A stretch of DNA of 64,000 nucleotides from an uncultured Latescibacterota bacterium (GTDB taxonomy: Bacteria > Latescibacterota > UBA2968): contig OY282377.1 in NCBI GenBank assembly GCA_958295785.1, forward strand, positions 386,394 through 450,393. The letters are read 5' to 3'. Below are positions 54,913 through 63,823 of this stretch, piece by piece. The translations under genes were made by a program, and so were the position numbers. Numbering within the stretch: the first letter of the stretch is position 1; each line of letters starts with the position of its first letter. The notes beneath the pieces are model-generated. The model ran no database searches and was not told the DNA's origin. It saw only the letters and a program-made list of their open reading frames with translations.

Positions 54913-56463
54913 ATGGGCGAAGACATTGGTCACGAATGCGGGGTGGCGGCCCTGTACTGGCTTGGGCCAAACGGCGAATCGGATGCAGGGGATTTTGAAA
55001 ACGTGGCGGCGCTCATGCCCGGCATGTTGCTCGACCTGCAAAACAGGGGGCAACTCGCCGCGGGCTATTGCGCGTACCAGCCCGGCCGCGATCACATCTT
55101 GCACACGTTCAAAGCCCTGGGCGGCGTCACCGAAGCTTTTCGCATGTCGCATCCCGGCAAACACCAATCCATCCTCAACGAGTACGCCGGGACCGCGGCT
55201 ATCGGGCATACGCGCTATGCCACCAGCGGCGAAGACGACGTGCGCTACGCCCAGCCCTTTGAGCGGCAGCACGGGCGGATCTGGAAATGGTTTGGCCTGG
55301 CGTTCAATGGCAACCTCGCCAACTACACGCAGTTGCGCGAACGCCTGTTGTCCAAACGCGGGTATCACTTCACCCTCAACACGGATACCGAAATCATCAT
55401 GCACACCCTGGCCTATCGGTTGCGCGGGGAACATCCCCCGGCCTTGGACGCTGTGATGCGCTCGATTTCCAGGGATTTTGACGGCGCGTACAACATCGCA
55501 TTTCTCGACGCGCTGGGCCGCATGTTCGTCTCGCGCGATCCCTTGGGCGTGCATCCCATGTGCTGGGGCATCAAGGGCAGGCTCTTTGCCGCGGCGAATG
55601 AATCGACCGCGCTCACCAACTTGGGCTTTGGTGACATCGACTGGCTCGAACCCGGGGAAATGGTGATCATCGAAAACGGCAGGCATCGCGTTGCGCGGTA
55701 CACAGAGGCGAAGAAGAAATCCCGCTGCTTTTTCGAGTGGGTCTATTTTTCCAATGTCGCCAGTGAAATCGACGGACTCAGCGTGTATGCGTCGCGCGCG
55801 CAGGCCGGGCGCATCTTGGCGGAAAAGGAGACGCAGAAAATCGACGATCAATGCGTGGTCGTCCCCGTGCCCGACACGGCCAAAGCCGCAGCCGATGCGT
55901 ATGCCCACCACCTGAACATGCCCTGTATGGAAGGCGTGATCCGCAACCGGTATGTGGGGCGCACCTTCATCCAGCCCAAAACCACGCGCATGCAGAGCGC
56001 GAAAAACAAATACACGCCCTTGGCCTCTGTCTTGTCGGGCAAGCGCGTTTTCATGGTGGAGGATTCCATCGTGCGCTCCCTCACGCTTCGCACGTTGGTG
56101 CATCAAGTGCGCGACATCGGCGGGGCGACCGAAGTGCATGTGCGCGTGGCGTGTCCGCCCATTGTGGCGCCGTGTTTTTACGGCATTGACATGACGACCT
56201 TGAAGGAACTTTTCGCGCCCGAGCACATGCCCGCGCGCTATCGGGGCATCCCCAGCGACCACACGTTTAAAAAAATGGCTATCGAACTCCATGTCGATAG
56301 CCTGAAATACCTCTCTGTGCCCGATTTAGGCCCCAGCATTGGGTGCGATACGACGACCCTTTGCACGGGATGCGTCACGGGCAAATATCCCACCTCTTGG
56401 GGCAATCGCCTGCTGCGCGCGGCCCGCAAAAACCCCGAAACGGTTGACCGCCTCTACGGCTGA
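54913..56463 (+). CDS. purF: Amidophosphoribosyltransferase
   Basis: This 516-residue Ntn-type glutamine amidotransferase makes phosphoribosylamine, the first step of purine synthesis. The nucleophile is C9 in GHECGVAALYW, requiring N-terminal processing of eight residues. IGHTRYATSGE, NGNLANY and the PRPP loop VFMVEDSIVRSLTLR are present, and several cysteines near the C-terminus (GCDTTTLCTGC) may hold an Fe-S cluster as in Bacillus-type enzymes. PRPP use links it to trpD. It converges on, and overlaps by 10 bases, the permease gene. Confidence 0.94.
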   Translation: MGEDIGHECGVAALYWLGPNGESDAGDFENVAALMPGMLLDLQNRGQLAAGYCAYQPGRDHILHTFKALGGVTEAFRMSHPGKHQSILNEYAGTAAIGHTRYATSGEDDVRYAQPFERQHGRIWKWFGLAFNGNLANYTQLRERLLSKRGYHFTLNTDTEIIMHTLAYRLRGEHPPALDAVMRSISRDFDGAYNIAFLDALGRMFVSRDPLGVHPMCWGIKGRLFAAANESTALTNLGFGDIDWLEPGEMVIIENGRHRVARYTEAKKKSRCFFEWVYFSNVASEIDGLSVYASRAQAGRILAEKETQKIDDQCVVVPVPDTAKAAADAYAHHLNMPCMEGVIRNRYVGRTFIQPKTTRMQSAKNKYTPLASVLSGKRVFMVEDSIVRSLTLRTLVHQVRDIGGATEVHVRVACPPIVAPCFYGIDMTTLKELFAPEHMPARYRGIPSDHTFKKMAIELHVDSLKYLSVPDLGPSIGCDTTTLCTGCVTGKYPTSWGNRLLRAARKNPETVDRLYG

Positions 56464-58625
56464 TCGCCTCGCCCGCCAAATCGCGCTTCGAGAACGCGCA
56501 AGCCCTCGCTGTTTCCCAAAATCGTCAACCGATCACCGGCTTGCAACACGGTATCGCCGCGCGGCACCACCACGCGCCCCGCACGGCGCAACATCGCCAC
56601 GAGACACCCTTTTGGAAAATCCGTCTCGCGCAATGCGCGACCAATCAGGAATGTAGCCGCGCCTTCGGGATGCAATGTCAACAACAAAAAATCCTCATCG
56701 CGCAACAGGGCTTCTTTCAATTTAAGTTCATTTGTGGCCTGCAAAAAGCGAACAAATGTATCCATATCGCGGGGCAATACAATTTCTTTTAATTCAAATT
56801 CATTGGTGGCGGCCTGCCATTCTTGCAAAAAAGTTTCATCGTCTGCGCGCTGCGCAATTTGCGCCAAAATCCGCAAATGCAGCGAGGGATCGCCTTCTGG
56901 ACTGAACAAAAAGAAGATCGCGGTCAACTGCGTCTCCACCTCGTGTTCGGTCAATGGGTCTGTGAACTGGATGTGGATGCCCGGCAGGGATCGCACCAAC
57001 ACCATTTCGCAGTGTTCGATCCCATCAATTCTCAAATGGGGCAAGCCCACGCCGTGCGTCACAGGCGTCGAGCCAATGTGCGTGCGCGCCAGCAATTGCG
57101 TTTCGATTTCATCTGCGGTATGCGGCACGCGCGCCGATAGCCATTCCGAGACCTGCCGCACGACATCCTCAAATTCCGCGGGGCTGTCCAGGTCGATAAC
57201 CAAACTGCGCGCCACGATCTCATCAAAAGGGTCTTCATCGCGCAAGCCCTTCTCCTTCAAAATGCCCCGCAACTCGACATCCAGCCCGCGGTCCTGCTTT
57301 TGCCCCCAGCGTCCAAACATGTGATAAATTGCGCCATCCCGCTCGACCTTGTTTCGGGCGAATTTGAAGTACCACAGCGAGCCCAGCGCGAGAAGCCCGG
57401 CGGAAAACAGGGATGGCAACCAGCCCATTTCGACGATCAGCACGCAGGAAGCCACCACGCCGAACAACTGCATCCACGGGTACAGGGGCGAACGATACCC
57501 CGAATCGTAGGACGCCAACCCGCTTTCGCGCATGACAATCACGGCCAGACACACCAGCGCGAACATCAAGAGTTGAAACGCGCTCGCCAGCTTGGCAATT
57601 TTGGTGGGATCGAGAAAAACGAGAATCAAAACTATCGCGCCCATCGTCGCCAACACGCCGTAAACCGGGGATGCCTTGGCATTCAAGTGCTGAAAAAATC
57701 TCGGCATCATGTGGTCGCGGCTCATCGCCAGCGGATAGCGAGACGCCGACAACATCCCGGCATTGGCAACAGACGTGAAGGCCAGCAACGCGGCCACAGA
57801 GATGATCGCCGCGCCCCAGTCGCCCAACGCGGCTTTGGCCGCCGACGCCGCGGGCGTCAAATCGCCCTTTAGTTGCTCGAGCGGCAAAACCCCGACCATC
57901 ACGCCCGTGCCCAACGCATAGACCAGCACCGCGGTGATCAGCGAGAAAATCACCCCCAAGGGCAAATTGCGCTCGGGCTGTTTGACTTCCTCGGACAAAC
58001 TCGCAACCGTTGTCACGCCCACATAACTGATATAGACCAGCCCTGCGGTGGATAAAATGGTCTCGCCATCCACCTCGAACATCGCGGTCAACCGCGCCAT
58101 CTCGACATTTGGCAGGCCCGTGCCGATAAAACCACTCAGAATGACCAACAAGCCCAGCACCAACCCCATCTGAAACCCGCCGCTTTTCTCTGCGCCCAAC
58201 AAATTCAACGCCCCCAGTGCGATTGCAATGCCCACCGCCACGGGAATCATGGGCAACTCGGGCACGTAAAGCGCGATATACGCCCCCATGCCCACGAGCG
58301 CGAACGAGACTTTTAATATCAGTGCCAACCAGGTGCCAACGCCTCCCAGCGTCCCCATCCAAGGCCCCATGGATCGATCCAAAAAGTAATATATCCCGCC
58401 CGCCCGCGGCATGGCCGTTGCCAATTCGACAATGCTAAACATCGCCGGCACGAGCGGAATGGCGGCCACGACATAGGCCAACACAATGGCGGCCCCGGCC
58501 TGTTCGGCAGCCAACCCCGGCAACAAAAAGAATCCCGCGCTCAAGGTCGTGCCCGTTGCGATGGCATAAACCCCGAGCAAGCCGATTTCTCGTTTGAGTT
58601 TTGCTTTGGTCATTTTTTCAGCCAT
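56454..58625 (-). CDS. APC-family permease with EIIA-like and RCK_C regulatory domains
   Basis: 723 residues. Residues 1-430 are a 12-segment APC amino-acid/polyamine-type transporter (GVYAIATGTTLSAGFFLLPGLAAEQAG, PRAGGIYYFLDRSMGPW). Residues about 480-640 resemble a PTS EIIA type 2 domain with a candidate phospho-His in GVGLPHLRIDG. The last about 75 (FLIGRALRETDFPKGCLVAMLRR, PRGDTVLQAGDRLTILG) form a TrkA-C/RCK_C ligand-binding domain. AAGGAG precedes the start. Before MITE copy B arrived, this gene began about 11 bases after the stop of the upstream gene, so the two formed an operon. Substrate unknown. Confidence 0.85.
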   Translation of the reverse strand: MAEKMTKAKLKREIGLLGVYAIATGTTLSAGFFLLPGLAAEQAGAAIVLAYVVAAIPLVPAMFSIVELATAMPRAGGIYYFLDRSMGPWMGTLGGVGTWLALILKVSFALVGMGAYIALYVPELPMIPVAVGIAIALGALNLLGAEKSGGFQMGLVLGLLVILSGFIGTGLPNVEMARLTAMFEVDGETILSTAGLVYISYVGVTTVASLSEEVKQPERNLPLGVIFSLITAVLVYALGTGVMVGVLPLEQLKGDLTPAASAAKAALGDWGAAIISVAALLAFTSVANAGMLSASRYPLAMSRDHMMPRFFQHLNAKASPVYGVLATMGAIVLILVFLDPTKIAKLASAFQLLMFALVCLAVIVMRESGLASYDSGYRSPLYPWMQLFGVVASCVLIVEMGWLPSLFSAGLLALGSLWYFKFARNKVERDGAIYHMFGRWGQKQDRGLDVELRGILKEKGLRDEDPFDEIVARSLVIDLDSPAEFEDVVRQVSEWLSARVPHTADEIETQLLARTHIGSTPVTHGVGLPHLRIDGIEHCEMVLVRSLPGIHIQFTDPLTEHEVETQLTAIFFLFSPEGDPSLHLRILAQIAQRADDETFLQEWQAATNEFELKEIVLPRDMDTFVRFLQATNELKLKEALLRDEDFLLLTLHPEGAATFLIGRALRETDFPKGCLVAMLRRAGRVVVPRGDTVLQAGDRLTILGNSEGLRVLEARFGGRGDQP

Positions 58626-58638
58626 TGGATGCTCCTTA

Positions 58639-59028
58639 TACCAATTTGCTTTTAAGTTGTCCGTATCCTGCCTCCGCGTGGGTTGCCTTTGATGCCTTCG
58701 GCGACCCACTTTTTTTTGACAGCAAAAAAAAGTAGGCGAGCGGGGTACAACTGCCCAGCAGTTCAAAAATGCCGCTCTCAAACGCCGAGGGGCTGGCACA
58801 GCGCAAATCGCTTTGCGGGTCGCACAACATGCGTTGGCCTGCGAGGTGGGGTGCAAGAGGGAGGTGGGTTGCGAGACGGCCTTGCGCGCTGTGCGCGATG
58901 GCTTTATCGGAGGGTCTTTTGTGATGGTCTGGTTGCAATGGCTTCTTTGAATGACTGCGTAAGGTCAAGGGGATCGCTTGCTGGCAACATAGCGCATCAC
59001 ATGAGGACAACAGCAATTCAATTTGGTA
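58639..59028 (-). mobile_element. MITE-like element, copy B (390 bp)
   Basis: The ends TACCAATTTG and CAATTTGGTA are inverted repeats, flanked by TTA at 58636-58638 and TTA at 59029-59031. It is homologous in reverse to 14895-15333, including the central palindrome (CCCAC-T8 / A8-GTAGG, about 58706-58736). No ORF. It separates the permease from the gene upstream. Confidence 0.87.
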
Positions 59029-60279
59029 TTACCTCTCCCCTTTTTCCACCTCAACCCGAACCGCTCGGGCTTCTGGCGTAAACGCGACAAAAGTGACATC
59101 GCCCTCTCGATAAAATGTGCCATCTTCAAATGCGGATCGCGTCAGCGCGTGTGCAATGGGTTTGCCATTTACTGTTATGCCTGCGACCGTCACATCGCGC
59201 AATCGCAGCGTGAACGCCGGCACTTGCACGGGCAAATCGAGTGCGATGGCCCGTCCATCTATCGAGACATCGGCCATCTCGCGTGCGATGGCGTAGTTGG
59301 TGATCTCGCTGCACTTGCGCCAGCGCGACCACTCGCCATGGGGGTCGCGTTCTGCGAGCCGGCGCACAATGGTCTGAAACGCCCGAAACCCGCGCCGATC
59401 ATCATTGTGCAAGCCGTAAAATCCCTGCCAATGGCTGATCATCACGCCCGGATCGCCCGCGTCGATCACCTCGGGCAACCGCCCGCCCTGAAGGTCGGAT
59501 GTGATGTAATAATCGACATTCACCTCGCCATAGCCAGTCCACGATCCAGTTTTGTCACCCGTGGCGGCGATCACCTCGCCCATGGCCTCGCCGCGGTCGG
59601 GTTTGGGATACCACACCGGACAATCCACCGGCCCATTGGCCGATACCCGCTTGAACAAATAGGGCGTTGGGTTGCCCGTCACTCGGCGCACGGCATTTTC
59701 CGCGCACTTGGCGTAAAAATCAATGGGATTGCCAAACCCGCCCGGACTCGTCACGCCGGCAGGGGTCAACCCCACATTGTGCAAAATCTCGCACGCCAGC
59801 GCGATGTAATCCGTCACGCGCTCTTCTTCGTCGGTCGGCAGATTATTCCACCCGTGTTGCTCCCACAAATTCGGATCGATGGGTTGCAGGGTTTCCAGAT
59901 CCACCACAAAAGTATGCGTGATCATCTCCGGCGTGATGTCGTAGTTCGGCATGATCAATTCCCTGCACATTGCCAGCCACTGCTCTTGTTGCGTGCGCGA
60001 AAACATCGGCAGCCCGTGATCGATACGCCCAAGCGCGGCCGGGCACGGCACCACGCTGAATTTGCCTTTGACGTCATTCTCCAGACAAAACGCCGCAAAT
60101 TCGCGCGTGAACGACTCGGGATGCACCACGGGTACATCTTCCCAGCGATACGCTGTTCCATCCACCACTTGGCGGTCGCGCATCCAGAAATAATTCAAAT
60201 TGACCAGCACGGTCGAATCGTCAAAAATAATCGACAGCGGCACGCGGTCAAGGGCGTGTTTGTTGATCTCAACTTTCAT
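59029..60279 (-). CDS. Uncharacterised protein, possibly polysaccharide-deacetylase-like
   Basis: 416 residues, no signal peptide. SIIFDDSTVLVNLNYFW near the start and FSVVPCPAALGRIDHG, ITHTFVVDLETLQP and GVTSPGGFGNPIDF suggest a deacetylase-like (NodB-superfamily) beta/alpha barrel with a late beta-rich domain (about 330-416). I do not recognise a named family. Its stop codon TAA is the right target triplet of MITE copy B; without the MITE it would be directly followed by the permease gene. Confidence 0.6.
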   Translation of the reverse strand: MKVEINKHALDRVPLSIIFDDSTVLVNLNYFWMRDRQVVDGTAYRWEDVPVVHPESFTREFAAFCLENDVKGKFSVVPCPAALGRIDHGLPMFSRTQQEQWLAMCRELIMPNYDITPEMITHTFVVDLETLQPIDPNLWEQHGWNNLPTDEEERVTDYIALACEILHNVGLTPAGVTSPGGFGNPIDFYAKCAENAVRRVTGNPTPYLFKRVSANGPVDCPVWYPKPDRGEAMGEVIAATGDKTGSWTGYGEVNVDYYITSDLQGGRLPEVIDAGDPGVMISHWQGFYGLHNDDRRGFRAFQTIVRRLAERDPHGEWSRWRKCSEITNYAIAREMADVSIDGRAIALDLPVQVPAFTLRLRDVTVAGITVNGKPIAHALTRSAFEDGTFYREGDVTFVAFTPEARAVRVEVEKGER

Positions 60280-60673
60280 GCAAAACTCCTTGGTCAGCGG
60301 TCAGCGGTAAATCCATCCATCGCTTGGGGCGGATGGGTGGAGGCTGAAAGCTGATTGCTTTTCGCTTTTCGCGGCTCCCGCCTTGAAGATACCACAATTT
60401 TACACCGCTTACAAACCCCAATCAAAAAGATAAGACGCAATTTTGTATTTTATGCCTCAACAGGCGGGCACAAGGACCGCTCATTTGCCTTTTGCTTTTT
60501 GTATCTTTGGGCGAGCACGGGGGCGTCGCCCCTACACACTGCTCGCTTTTTGTGGCAAAGCCCGCTTCTTGTATCGCCAACAATAATCATTGTTGCAAGA
60601 AAAAAATGATCGCGCTATCTTCTCACGCCTTCCGTCTCACGCCTTCTGTCTCACGTCTCACAGGAGAGTCACC
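60280..60673. other. Gene-free spacer with dispersed repeats
   Basis: Between divergent genes (60279 and 60674). It contains GGTCAGCGGTCAGCGGTAA, a REP-like repeat (60506-60535) and low-complexity CTCACGCCTTC repeats (60616-60660) just before the next ribosome-binding site. No credible ORF or obvious promoter pair was found, although both neighbouring genes must start here. Confidence 0.5.
60506..60535. repeat. REP-like palindromic repeat, copy 3
   Basis: TTTGGGCGAGCACGGGGGC then GTCGCCCCTAC, the same core as at 15389 and 53711. Confidence 0.7.
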
Positions 60674-61720
60674 ATGGCAGCAGAAACGTATGCAGGTGCA
60701 GTTTGGGACGCGGAAAACCCGCGCATGCACATTGGCACACAGCGTTTTTCCACATCGGATGAACACCTCGAATTTCTCGCTCGGTGTGGGGTTACAAACA
60801 TGGCGATCAACGACGCCCGAGAAATCACGCCGGATCCGAGCAGCGGTTGGACCGTGGAAGAACTCGTGGCCAAAAAGGAAAAAGCCGCAAAACACGGCAT
60901 TGCCGTGGAGATGGTCGCCTTGCCCGTGCAACACCTCAATGTCGATGGCGGCTTTGTGCCCGAGTTTATGCGCGGCAACGTGAAAGCCGGGGAAAGGGAA
61001 ATCGAAATCGCCTGCGAGATGGTGCGCGCCGCCGCAGATGCGGGCATCCCCGCGCTGAAGTATTTTCTCTGCGAAATGGAGAACCAACGCACGGAGAGCG
61101 TCCCGCTCGGGCGCGGGGATGTGCGCTATTCCACTTGGGATTTGTCCAAAGCAGACGCCGATACTCCGCGCTACGCCGAGCCTGTCACAGCGGAACAGAA
61201 TTGGGAACGCATCACCTTTTTTTTGGAGCGCGTGATTCCGGTTGCCACCGAGTGCAAGGTGCGAATGGCCTGCCACCCGTGCGACCCGTGGTTGCCGCCC
61301 GGGTACAAGTGCGTTGATCGCGTGCTCGGGGGGTACGATGGGTTCAAGCATTTTATCGACATTTGCCCAAGCCCGTACCATGGCTTGAACCTGTGCTTGG
61401 GTTGCATGGCGGAAAGCGTTGTGGATCCGCGCAACGAGGTCGCGGATATCATTCGCTATTTTGGCGAGCGCAAGAAAATTCACCTCATCCACTTTCGCAA
61501 CATCACGGGCGGGCGCGACAAATTTCAGGAAGTCTATCCCGACGAAGGCGATATGAACATGTTCGTCCTCATGCGCGCGCTCAAAGAAGTGGGCTATCCG
61601 CACATGGTCATCCCCGACCACGCGCCAGGCCACGACGCGCCCGGGCATTTTGAACAGGCATTCGCCTTTCAATTCGGCTTCATCAAAGCCCTGCTTCAGG
61701 CGGTTGAGGTCGAGAATTAG
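60674..61720 (+). CDS. Mannonate dehydratase-like protein (UxuA family)
   Basis: 348-residue TIM barrel. RMACHPCDPWLP (metal Cys/His), SPYHGLNLCLGCMAESV, KKIHLIHFRNITGG and DEGDMNMFVLMRALKEVGYPHMVIPDHAPGHD match UxuA metal ligands and order. It would dehydrate D-mannonate to KDG in glucuronate breakdown, though divergent family members may act on other sugar acids. CAGGAGAG precedes the ATG. No other uronate genes are adjacent. Confidence 0.78.
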   Translation: MAAETYAGAVWDAENPRMHIGTQRFSTSDEHLEFLARCGVTNMAINDAREITPDPSSGWTVEELVAKKEKAAKHGIAVEMVALPVQHLNVDGGFVPEFMRGNVKAGEREIEIACEMVRAAADAGIPALKYFLCEMENQRTESVPLGRGDVRYSTWDLSKADADTPRYAEPVTAEQNWERITFFLERVIPVATECKVRMACHPCDPWLPPGYKCVDRVLGGYDGFKHFIDICPSPYHGLNLCLGCMAESVVDPRNEVADIIRYFGERKKIHLIHFRNITGGRDKFQEVYPDEGDMNMFVLMRALKEVGYPHMVIPDHAPGHDAPGHFEQAFAFQFGFIKALLQAVEVEN

Positions 61721-61847
61721 CACGGTTACATATTGCGATGCCTATTGGTATAAGACCTAGTTTTTGTTTTTGAACGCATTCTCGTTGACTGTATTGCCCA
61801 AGGGGATGGGCACTTTCCCGAACGGGTGGTTATTGAGGCGATCTCCT

Positions 61848-62855
61848 ATGAACTATTCAATTCAAGACATCAGAGCGGCATTGGGAACATGTAGCCGATT
61901 GTCGCTGGCGGATTTGCCCACGCCCTTGACCGAGTGTGCGCGGTTGGCAAAAACCTTGGGCGGGCCGCGTCTGTTGGTCAAGCGCGAAGATCAAACCGGC
62001 TTGGCATTTGGGGGCAACAAGGTGCGCGAGTTTGAATATTCAGTCGCGCCTGCCGTGGAGGAAGGCTACGATGTGCTGTTGCACGGCGCGGCATCGCAGT
62101 CGAATCAATCGCGGTTGACCGCAGCGGTTGCGGCCAAATTGGGCATGAAGGCGGTGATGGTCGGGCGCAAAGACGAGTATGCAACCCCCGTAAATGGCAA
62201 TTTATTGCTCGCGCATCTGTTCGGCGCGACCGTGCATTTGATCGAGCGCGAAAAGGAAAAAGAAGCCATCCTTGCAAACTTAAAAGCAGAGGGGCACAGG
62301 GTCTATAACACGAGCTCGGACGGTTATTACTACCGCAGCGTCTCGTATGTGGATGGGTTTTTGGAATTGTGGGAGCAGGTGCAGGCATTGGATGTACAAC
62401 CCGATGCGATCTATGTCTGCGCGGGCGTGCATACGCATACCGGGCTCGTGGTTGGCGCGAAAGCATTGGGCGTTGATGTGCGGATTATCGGCATCAGCCC
62501 AAGCCCACAGGACGATGCAAAAAAAAATGTGCAACTCGCGGACGTGGCAAATGAAGTGTGCAAAATTCTGGAGTTGGATTTGCATTTTACAGCGTGCGAT
62601 TTTGAGAGCTACGGCGCGTACGCAGGCCCGGCGTACGGCGTGCTGACGCCCCAAGCGCGAGAAGCCGTCTTGCTCGCCGCACAAACCGAAGGGCTGTTGC
62701 TCGATCCGGTTTATGCGGGCAAAACATTTGGCGCGCTGATCGATCACATCCGCACGGGGTGGTATGCCGAGGATCAAACCGCGATCTTCGTGCATACGGG
62801 TGGCACGCCTGCATTGTTTGCTTATGGGGATGAATTGATGGCCGGTGACCCGTGA
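61848..62855 (+). CDS. D-cysteine desulfhydrase / ACC deaminase family PLP enzyme
   Basis: 335-residue fold-type II PLP enzyme. LVKREDQTGLAFGGNKVRE carries the PLP lysine (K58), GAASQSNQSRLTAAVAAKLG binds the carboxylate, and CAGVHTHTGLVVGAKALG forms the phosphate loop. Members deaminate D-cysteine or ACC, or act as racemases; the substrate is not decided by sequence. The ATG at 61848 has GAGG upstream. The gap before it (61721-61847) contains a lone MITE-end-like sequence, ATTGGTATAAG. Confidence 0.82.
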   Translation: MNYSIQDIRAALGTCSRLSLADLPTPLTECARLAKTLGGPRLLVKREDQTGLAFGGNKVREFEYSVAPAVEEGYDVLLHGAASQSNQSRLTAAVAAKLGMKAVMVGRKDEYATPVNGNLLLAHLFGATVHLIEREKEKEAILANLKAEGHRVYNTSSDGYYYRSVSYVDGFLELWEQVQALDVQPDAIYVCAGVHTHTGLVVGAKALGVDVRIIGISPSPQDDAKKNVQLADVANEVCKILELDLHFTACDFESYGAYAGPAYGVLTPQAREAVLLAAQTEGLLLDPVYAGKTFGALIDHIRTGWYAEDQTAIFVHTGGTPALFAYGDELMAGDP

Positions 62856-62890
62856 CCGCCTAGCCATCCCAAAATCGCGGCATGAGACTG

Positions 62891-62971
62891 TAGGGGCGGT
62901 GCCCCCGTGCTCGCCCGAAAATACAAGATGCGAGGATAGAAACGTAGGGGCGGTGCCCCCGTGCCCGGAAA
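62891..62971. repeat. REP-like palindromic repeats, copies 4 and 5 in tandem
   Basis: Two copies in reverse orientation: TAGGGGCGGTGCCCCCGTGC at 62891-62910 and again at 62945-62964, joined by AAGATGCGAGGATAGAAACG. The joiner is the same extension found beside copy 2. Confidence 0.75.
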
Positions 62972-62976
62972 AAAAT

Positions 62977-63012
62977 AGCCGCCGAGGCTTGGCCCTCAGC
63001 GGCTGTTCTTTT
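62977..63012. terminator. Bidirectional intrinsic terminator
   Basis: AGCCGCCGAGG (62977-62987) pairs with CCTCAGCGGCT (62994-63004) with one mismatch. A run of As lies just before it and TTCTTTT just after, so it can terminate the convergent transcripts of the PLP enzyme (+) and the aldolase (-). Confidence 0.68.
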
Positions 63013-63034
63013 ACCACTCGTCGCGTGACGCCGA

Positions 63035-63823
63035 TCACGCGCCTTCGACGGCTTTTCTCAGCGCGTCGCCATTGTTTCGCCACCAGGAATGCAGGATTGA
63101 AATATCGACCCCGATATTGAAATGCCGCACGCCCATATCGAGATATTCCTTTGCCTCGTCGGACGACATGATCTCTGCGCGGGGGGGAACGCCCATGCTC
63201 AGCGCGGTCTTGAAAACCTCATTCCGCGCATCCGACACGCCCGGATCATTGCGCTGCCCCGCCTTGCCAACGCTCATTGAATAATCCGAAGGCCCCCACT
63301 GCACCATATCCACGCCCGGAACCGAGAGAATCGCTTCCAAATTTTCCACCGCCTCCTTTTTTTCGATCATCAACACGACAACCGTTTCCCGCATGGCCTT
63401 TACGTAATCGGCGCCACCGCCATAGCCCATATACGTGTTGCGCCGCGTGTACACGCTGTAAAGACCGCCATCTTCGGGCGTATCTGGCAGGGTCACGCGC
63501 ACACAGGTTCTGGCGTCTTCTTCCGTGCGGCAATCGGTGAACAAAATGCTTCCAAACCCGGACCCAATCGCCCGTTGCGCCAAATAGTACTGATGGCTGC
63601 GGTCGATCTTAAACATCATGCCCATGTTGTACAACTCGGCCGCGCGGCACAGATTGTCGAGATCGTAGAGGTCAAACGTGCCGTATTCGCCGACGTATTC
63701 GACATAGTCGTAAAGCCCCGTATGCCCAATCGCTTCCACAATCGCCGGCCAACTCGAGTGAATGCGCGTGCCAATGGTCGGTTCGCCCGCATCCAATTTT
63801 TCTCGAATGATGTTGGGTTTCAC
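63035..63823 (-). CDS. HpcH/HpaI-type aldolase
   Basis: 262 residues of the class II pyruvate aldolase / citrate lyase beta-like barrel. It opens REKLDAGEPTIGTRIHSSWP (active-site Arg), and has YDYVEYVGEYGTFDL, VVVLMIEKKEAVENLEAIL (metal Glu) and VDMVQWGPSDYSMSVG (metal Asp). It cleaves or forms 4-hydroxy-2-oxo acids; the physiological substrate is unknown. It starts with GTG, overlapping the upstream aldo/keto reductase stop by four bases, so both belong to one operon. Confidence 0.86.
   Translation of the reverse strand: MKPNIIREKLDAGEPTIGTRIHSSWPAIVEAIGHTGLYDYVEYVGEYGTFDLYDLDNLCRAAELYNMGMMFKIDRSHQYYLAQRAIGSGFGSILFTDCRTEEDARTCVRVTLPDTPEDGGLYSVYTRRNTYMGYGGGADYVKAMRETVVVLMIEKKEAVENLEAILSVPGVDMVQWGPSDYSMSVGKAGQRNDPGVSDARNEVFKTALSMGVPPRAEIMSSDEAKEYLDMGVRHFNIGVDISILHSWWRNNGDALRKAVEGA

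Noticed and set aside
53773-56292. Long antisense ORF of 839 codons over aroB and purF
   Set aside because: It is the shadow of two well-supported genes on the other strand; the composition is His/Arg-rich and no domain is recognisable. The same holds for antisense ORFs at 17789-19561, 50739-52574 and 59023-60354.
58626-58856. A 77-residue N-terminal extension of the APC permease
   Set aside because: It is encoded by MITE copy B. AAGGAG lies directly before the ATG at 58625, and the pre-insertion operon structure supports that start.
61760-61890. Possible 3' remnant of another gene (FERILVDCIAQGDGHFPERV) ahead of the PLP enzyme
   Set aside because: The frame looks protein-like but is only about 40 codons, overlaps the start of the real gene and has no recognised family; too little to annotate.
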